DNA of 9,822 nucleotides from B21-G16 sp003644825 [NCBI: Candidatus Zhuqueibacterota bacterium]. GTDB taxonomy: Bacteria; SM23-31; B21-G16. The stretch is taken from NCBI GenBank assembly GCA_003644825.1, contig QNDJ01000032.1, forward strand, positions 1 through 9,822. The letters are read 5' to 3'. A program made the translations under genes and the position numbers. Shown in pieces: positions 7,366 through 9,822 of the stretch; the stretch's first letter is position 1; every line of letters starts with the position of its first letter. Under the pieces are notes generated by a model. The model had not been told where the DNA came from. It did not search any database and was given only the letters and a program-made list of their open reading frames with translations.

Positions 7366-9051
7366 ATGATTGAGGAAAAGAGAATCGGTGTTTTCATCTG
7401 CAGGTGCGGAAACAATATAGGTGATGTTGTAGATGTACCTTACCTCGTTGATGAAATTAAATCAATACCGGAAGTTGTTTATACAGAAGAAAACTATTAT
7501 ACCTGTTCAGAAGAAGGATTGAACTCAATCAAAAATATGATATATGAAAAGAACTTAAATAGGGTTATTGTAGCTGCCTGTACTCCAAGAACCCATGAAT
7601 GGCTTTTTCAAAAGGTTTGCGAAGAAGCTGGTCTGAATAAATATCTATTTGAATTTGTAAACATCAGAGAACAATGTTCCTGGATACACAGTACTGAAAA
7701 AGAAAAAGCAACTGAAAAAGCAAAAAACCTCATAAAAATGGGGATTTCAAAGGCTAAGCTTTTAAAACCTCTAAAAGATATAAGAAGTGAAATTTATCCA
7801 TCTGCGCTTATTATTGGTTGCGGGATTGCCGGTATTACTGCTGCATTAAACCTTGCAAACCAGGGAATACAGGTTCACATTGTTGAAAAAGAAAATATAT
7901 GTGGTGGACTTCTGACAGAAATTAATAAATTATATCAAACCAGCTTACCTGCCAGCAATTTCCTTGATGAAAAAATAAAAAATCTAATTAAAAACAGGAA
8001 TATAAATATTCATCTTAAAAGTCAAGTAAAAGATGTTTCTGGATATATTGGAAACTTTGAGGTATTGATACAGAATGAGAAAAAAATTAAAACAATTAAA
8101 GCTGGAGTAATAATTGTTGCTACAGGTGCATTAGAACTTAAACCCTATGGACTGTATAAATACAAAGAGATTGATGGTGTAATTACACAGCTTGAACTGG
8201 AAAAAATGTTAAAATATAATAGCTTTAAAGCTGAGAGTGTTGTTGTAATCAATTGTGTAGGTGCCAGAAATGAGGTTAGAGGTTACTGTGGTAGAATTTG
8301 CTGTATCACTTCTCTTAAAAATTCAATCATCATCAAGGAGATGAATCCAGATACTGAAGTTTACATTTTATACAGGGATATAATGGCCTATGGTAGAGAA
8401 CTTGAAAATTACTATAAAAAGGCAAGAAAAATTGGAATAAACTTTATAAAATATTCGCCGGATAATCTTCCTGAGATTTCTTTGAATGAAGAAACAATAG
8501 ATGTTTATGTTCTGAATGAAATTACGGGTAAAGGGATTAATCTTCAGGTGGACTACGTAATTTTAACGACCCCATTAATTCCTGCAGATGATAATACAGA
8601 ATTATCTAAAAAATTAAAAGTCCCTTTAACAAATGATGGATTTTACCTTGAAGCACATCAAAAATTGAGACCGGTTGAATTTGCCAATGAGGGAATATAC
8701 CTTTGTGGAACGGCTCGTTATCCTTCTAATATAACTGAAACAGTTCTTCAGGCCTATGCAGCAGCGTCTAAAGCTTCCATCCCTGTAAAAAAGGGTTATG
8801 TTGAAACTTCAGGAAATATTGCATATTGTGATGAAGAGTTATGCAGTGGATGTGGAAACTGTTTTTTTGTTTGCCCTTTTGAGGCAATTTCAATAAAAAA
8901 AGATGCAGAAAATAAAACAAAACCGGAAATTATCGGGATAAAATGTAGATGTTGTGGTCTATGTGTTTCTGTATGCCCTGATGGAGCTATGCAGCAAAAT
9001 AGCTTTAGTGATAAACAGATTTTATCTATGATTAAAACTATGGATGAATAG
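7366..9051 (+). CDS. hdrA: HdrA-like flavoprotein with C-terminal two-cluster ferredoxin domain
   Basis: This 561-residue protein follows the HdrA plan. It has an HdrA N-terminal domain (RIGVFICRCGNNIGD, residues 6-20, with Cys12/14, Cys47, Cys72 in ACTPRTHE, and Cys104), an FAD Rossmann loop GCGIAGITAALNLANQG (151-167), the signature INCVGARNE (295-303) with YCGRICC (307-313), and two C-terminal [4Fe-4S] motifs, Cys493/496/499/503 and Cys527/530/533/537. HdrA is the flavin subunit that can bifurcate electrons in heterodisulfide reductase complexes. The internal ferredoxin insertion present in standard HdrA is missing here: the SLCILAPKM-type segment is replaced by cysteine-free sequence (about 188-215), and the following ferredoxin motif is absent. 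The preceding gene supplies exactly those parts. No good Shine-Dalgarno site precedes the ATG; the 39-base gap is almost all A and T. The gene appears intact, and MvhD follows after 37 bases. Confidence 0.94.
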   Translation: MIEEKRIGVFICRCGNNIGDVVDVPYLVDEIKSIPEVVYTEENYYTCSEEGLNSIKNMIYEKNLNRVIVAACTPRTHEWLFQKVCEEAGLNKYLFEFVNIREQCSWIHSTEKEKATEKAKNLIKMGISKAKLLKPLKDIRSEIYPSALIIGCGIAGITAALNLANQGIQVHIVEKENICGGLLTEINKLYQTSLPASNFLDEKIKNLIKNRNINIHLKSQVKDVSGYIGNFEVLIQNEKKIKTIKAGVIIVATGALELKPYGLYKYKEIDGVITQLELEKMLKYNSFKAESVVVINCVGARNEVRGYCGRICCITSLKNSIIIKEMNPDTEVYILYRDIMAYGRELENYYKKARKIGINFIKYSPDNLPEISLNEETIDVYVLNEITGKGINLQVDYVILTTPLIPADDNTELSKKLKVPLTNDGFYLEAHQKLRPVEFANEGIYLCGTARYPSNITETVLQAYAAASKASIPVKKGYVETSGNIAYCDEELCSGCGNCFFVCPFEAISIKKDAENKTKPEIIGIKCRCCGLCVSVCPDGAMQQNSFSDKQILSMIKTMDE

Positions 9052-9088
9052 AATATTAATGTAATTTAGATTCATAGCATTTGTAATT

Positions 9089-9499
9089 ATGGAAAAAAAA
9101 GATTTTGAGCCTCAGATTTTAGTATTTGCATGCAATTGGTGTTCTTATGCGGGTGCAGACCTTGCTGGAATATCAAGACTTCAGATGCCGGTTAATTTTC
9201 GTTTGATTCGAGTGATGTGTTCTGGTCGGGTGAAACCGGAACTGGTTGTAAAAGCTTTGACGTCAGGAGTTGATGGGGTTTTAATTCTTGGCTGCCATCC
9301 AGGGGAATGTCATTATTTAAATGGTAATTACTATACAAGAAGAAGAGGTATTATCTTGAAAAGCTTACTCGAATATATGGGTATAGAAAGTTCAAGATTT
9401 AAAATCGGCTGGGTTTCTGCTTCTGAGGGGTATAAGTTTTCTGAAATTGTGAAGGAATTTGTAAAGGAAATTAAAGATATTGGGCCTTTGAATTTATGA
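9089..9499 (+). CDS. mvhD: MvhD-like hydrogenase/heterodisulfide reductase iron-sulfur subunit
   Basis: At 136 residues it has typical MvhD/VhuD length. This [2Fe-2S] subunit bridges HdrA to an electron donor enzyme, which is a hydrogenase in methanogens and a formate dehydrogenase or other oxidoreductase in related complexes. Diagnostic sequence: ILVFACNWCSYAGADLAG (10-27, Cys15/Cys18), RVMCSGRVKPELVVKAL (41-57, Cys44) and LILGCHPGECHY (65-76, Cys69/Cys74). No hydrogenase gene is present in the window, so here it more likely links the AOR side or the FrhB-like protein to the HdrA-like flavoproteins. The ATG lacks a clear Shine-Dalgarno site. The stop codon overlaps the next start as ATGA, which indicates tight translational coupling. 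Confidence 0.94.
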   Translation: MEKKDFEPQILVFACNWCSYAGADLAGISRLQMPVNFRLIRVMCSGRVKPELVVKALTSGVDGVLILGCHPGECHYLNGNYYTRRRGIILKSLLEYMGIESSRFKIGWVSASEGYKFSEIVKEFVKEIKDIGPLNL

Positions 9500-9822
9500 A
9501 AGAACTTTCTGAACAATTAATAAATACTGTTAAGGAGCTATTTGAAAAGAAAACTATTAACTATTTCATTGGTTATAAGAAGAATCAAAACAACCTGTTA
9601 ACTGAACCCGTAATATTAAGCTCCATCAATGAATGTAACCAGCTGGTATTTAATCAGTATTGCCCTTACAATCTGGTTAAGTATTTAATTACACTAAAAA
9701 ACAGAAAAGGTAAAATCGGTATTATTTTAAAAGGATGTGATGCAAGGGCTTTTAATGTTTTGTTAATGCAAAATCAGATTTCAAGAGATAAAATTTTTAC
9801 AATTGGAATAGAATGCAAAGGG
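9496..9822 (+). CDS. FrhB-like (F420 hydrogenase/dehydrogenase beta family) iron-sulfur protein, N-terminal part
   Basis: The frame is open for 109 codons from ATG 9496 and runs off the window. The sequence contains INYFIGYKKN, NLLTEPVILS, LVFNQYCPYNLVKYL and KIGIILKGCDARAFNVLLMQ followed by IGIECKG. I recognise this as the N-terminal part of FrhB-related proteins that sit next to mvhD and hdrA genes in anaerobes and usually also carry a dicluster ferredoxin domain; the recognition is from memory. FrhB relatives bind FAD and iron-sulfur clusters and pass electrons to F420, NAD(P)H or ferredoxin. The start is fixed by the four-base ATGA overlap with mvhD. The missing C-terminus prevents deciding the electron partner. 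Confidence 0.8.
   Translation, partial: MKELSEQLINTVKELFEKKTINYFIGYKKNQNNLLTEPVILSSINECNQLVFNQYCPYNLVKYLITLKNRKGKIGIILKGCDARAFNVLLMQNQISRDKIFTIGIECKG

Overview
The window is one strand of a compact, AT-rich prokaryotic operon. All ten genes point the same way, with gaps of 0 to 42 bases or short overlaps, and no stretch over 300 bases lacks a gene. It encodes oxygen-sensitive redox enzymes rich in iron-sulfur clusters: a thiamine-diphosphate oxidoreductase, a tungsten/molybdenum-pterin aldehyde oxidoreductase, and electron-transfer flavoproteins related to heterodisulfide reductase. This indicates a strict anaerobe that handles 2-oxo acids, aldehydes and ferredoxin. Arginine is mostly AGA/AGG and isoleucine often ATA, and several genes have clear Shine-Dalgarno sites. 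I cannot assign a phylum; bacterial candidate phyla and some archaea both fit.

Layout. At 3-1058 lies the C-terminal part of IorA (indolepyruvate ferredoxin oxidoreductase alpha), with its 5' end outside the window and an in-frame TGA at 27-29. IorB follows (1100-1705), then a 61-residue zinc-ribbon-like protein that overlaps the end of iorB (1677-1862). The second block starts with an AOR-family tungstoenzyme (1905-3812), a four-cluster ferredoxin subunit (3833-4312) and a MoaD/ThiS-like sulfur carrier (4313-4597). Then come an HdrA-like flavoprotein with a complete GltD/NfnB-like NAD(P)H oxidoreductase inserted in it (4606-7326), a second HdrA-like flavoprotein (7366-9051), an MvhD-like iron-sulfur subunit (9089-9499), and the start of an FrhB-like protein that runs off the window (9496-9822).

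Likely joint function (inference). IorAB would oxidatively decarboxylate aryl pyruvates to aryl-acyl-CoA and reduce ferredoxin. AOR with its ferredoxin subunit would interconvert aldehydes and carboxylates, and MoaD would supply dithiolene sulfur for the pterin cofactor. The two HdrA-like proteins, MvhD and the FrhB-like protein form an electron-routing module that could link AOR to NAD(P)H and ferredoxin, possibly by flavin-based bifurcation or confurcation. The two HdrA-like proteins carry complementary sets of domains, which suggests an obligate heteromer. The points most worth a second look are this composite AOR/Hdr/GltD module, the complementary HdrA pair, and the interrupted iorA.
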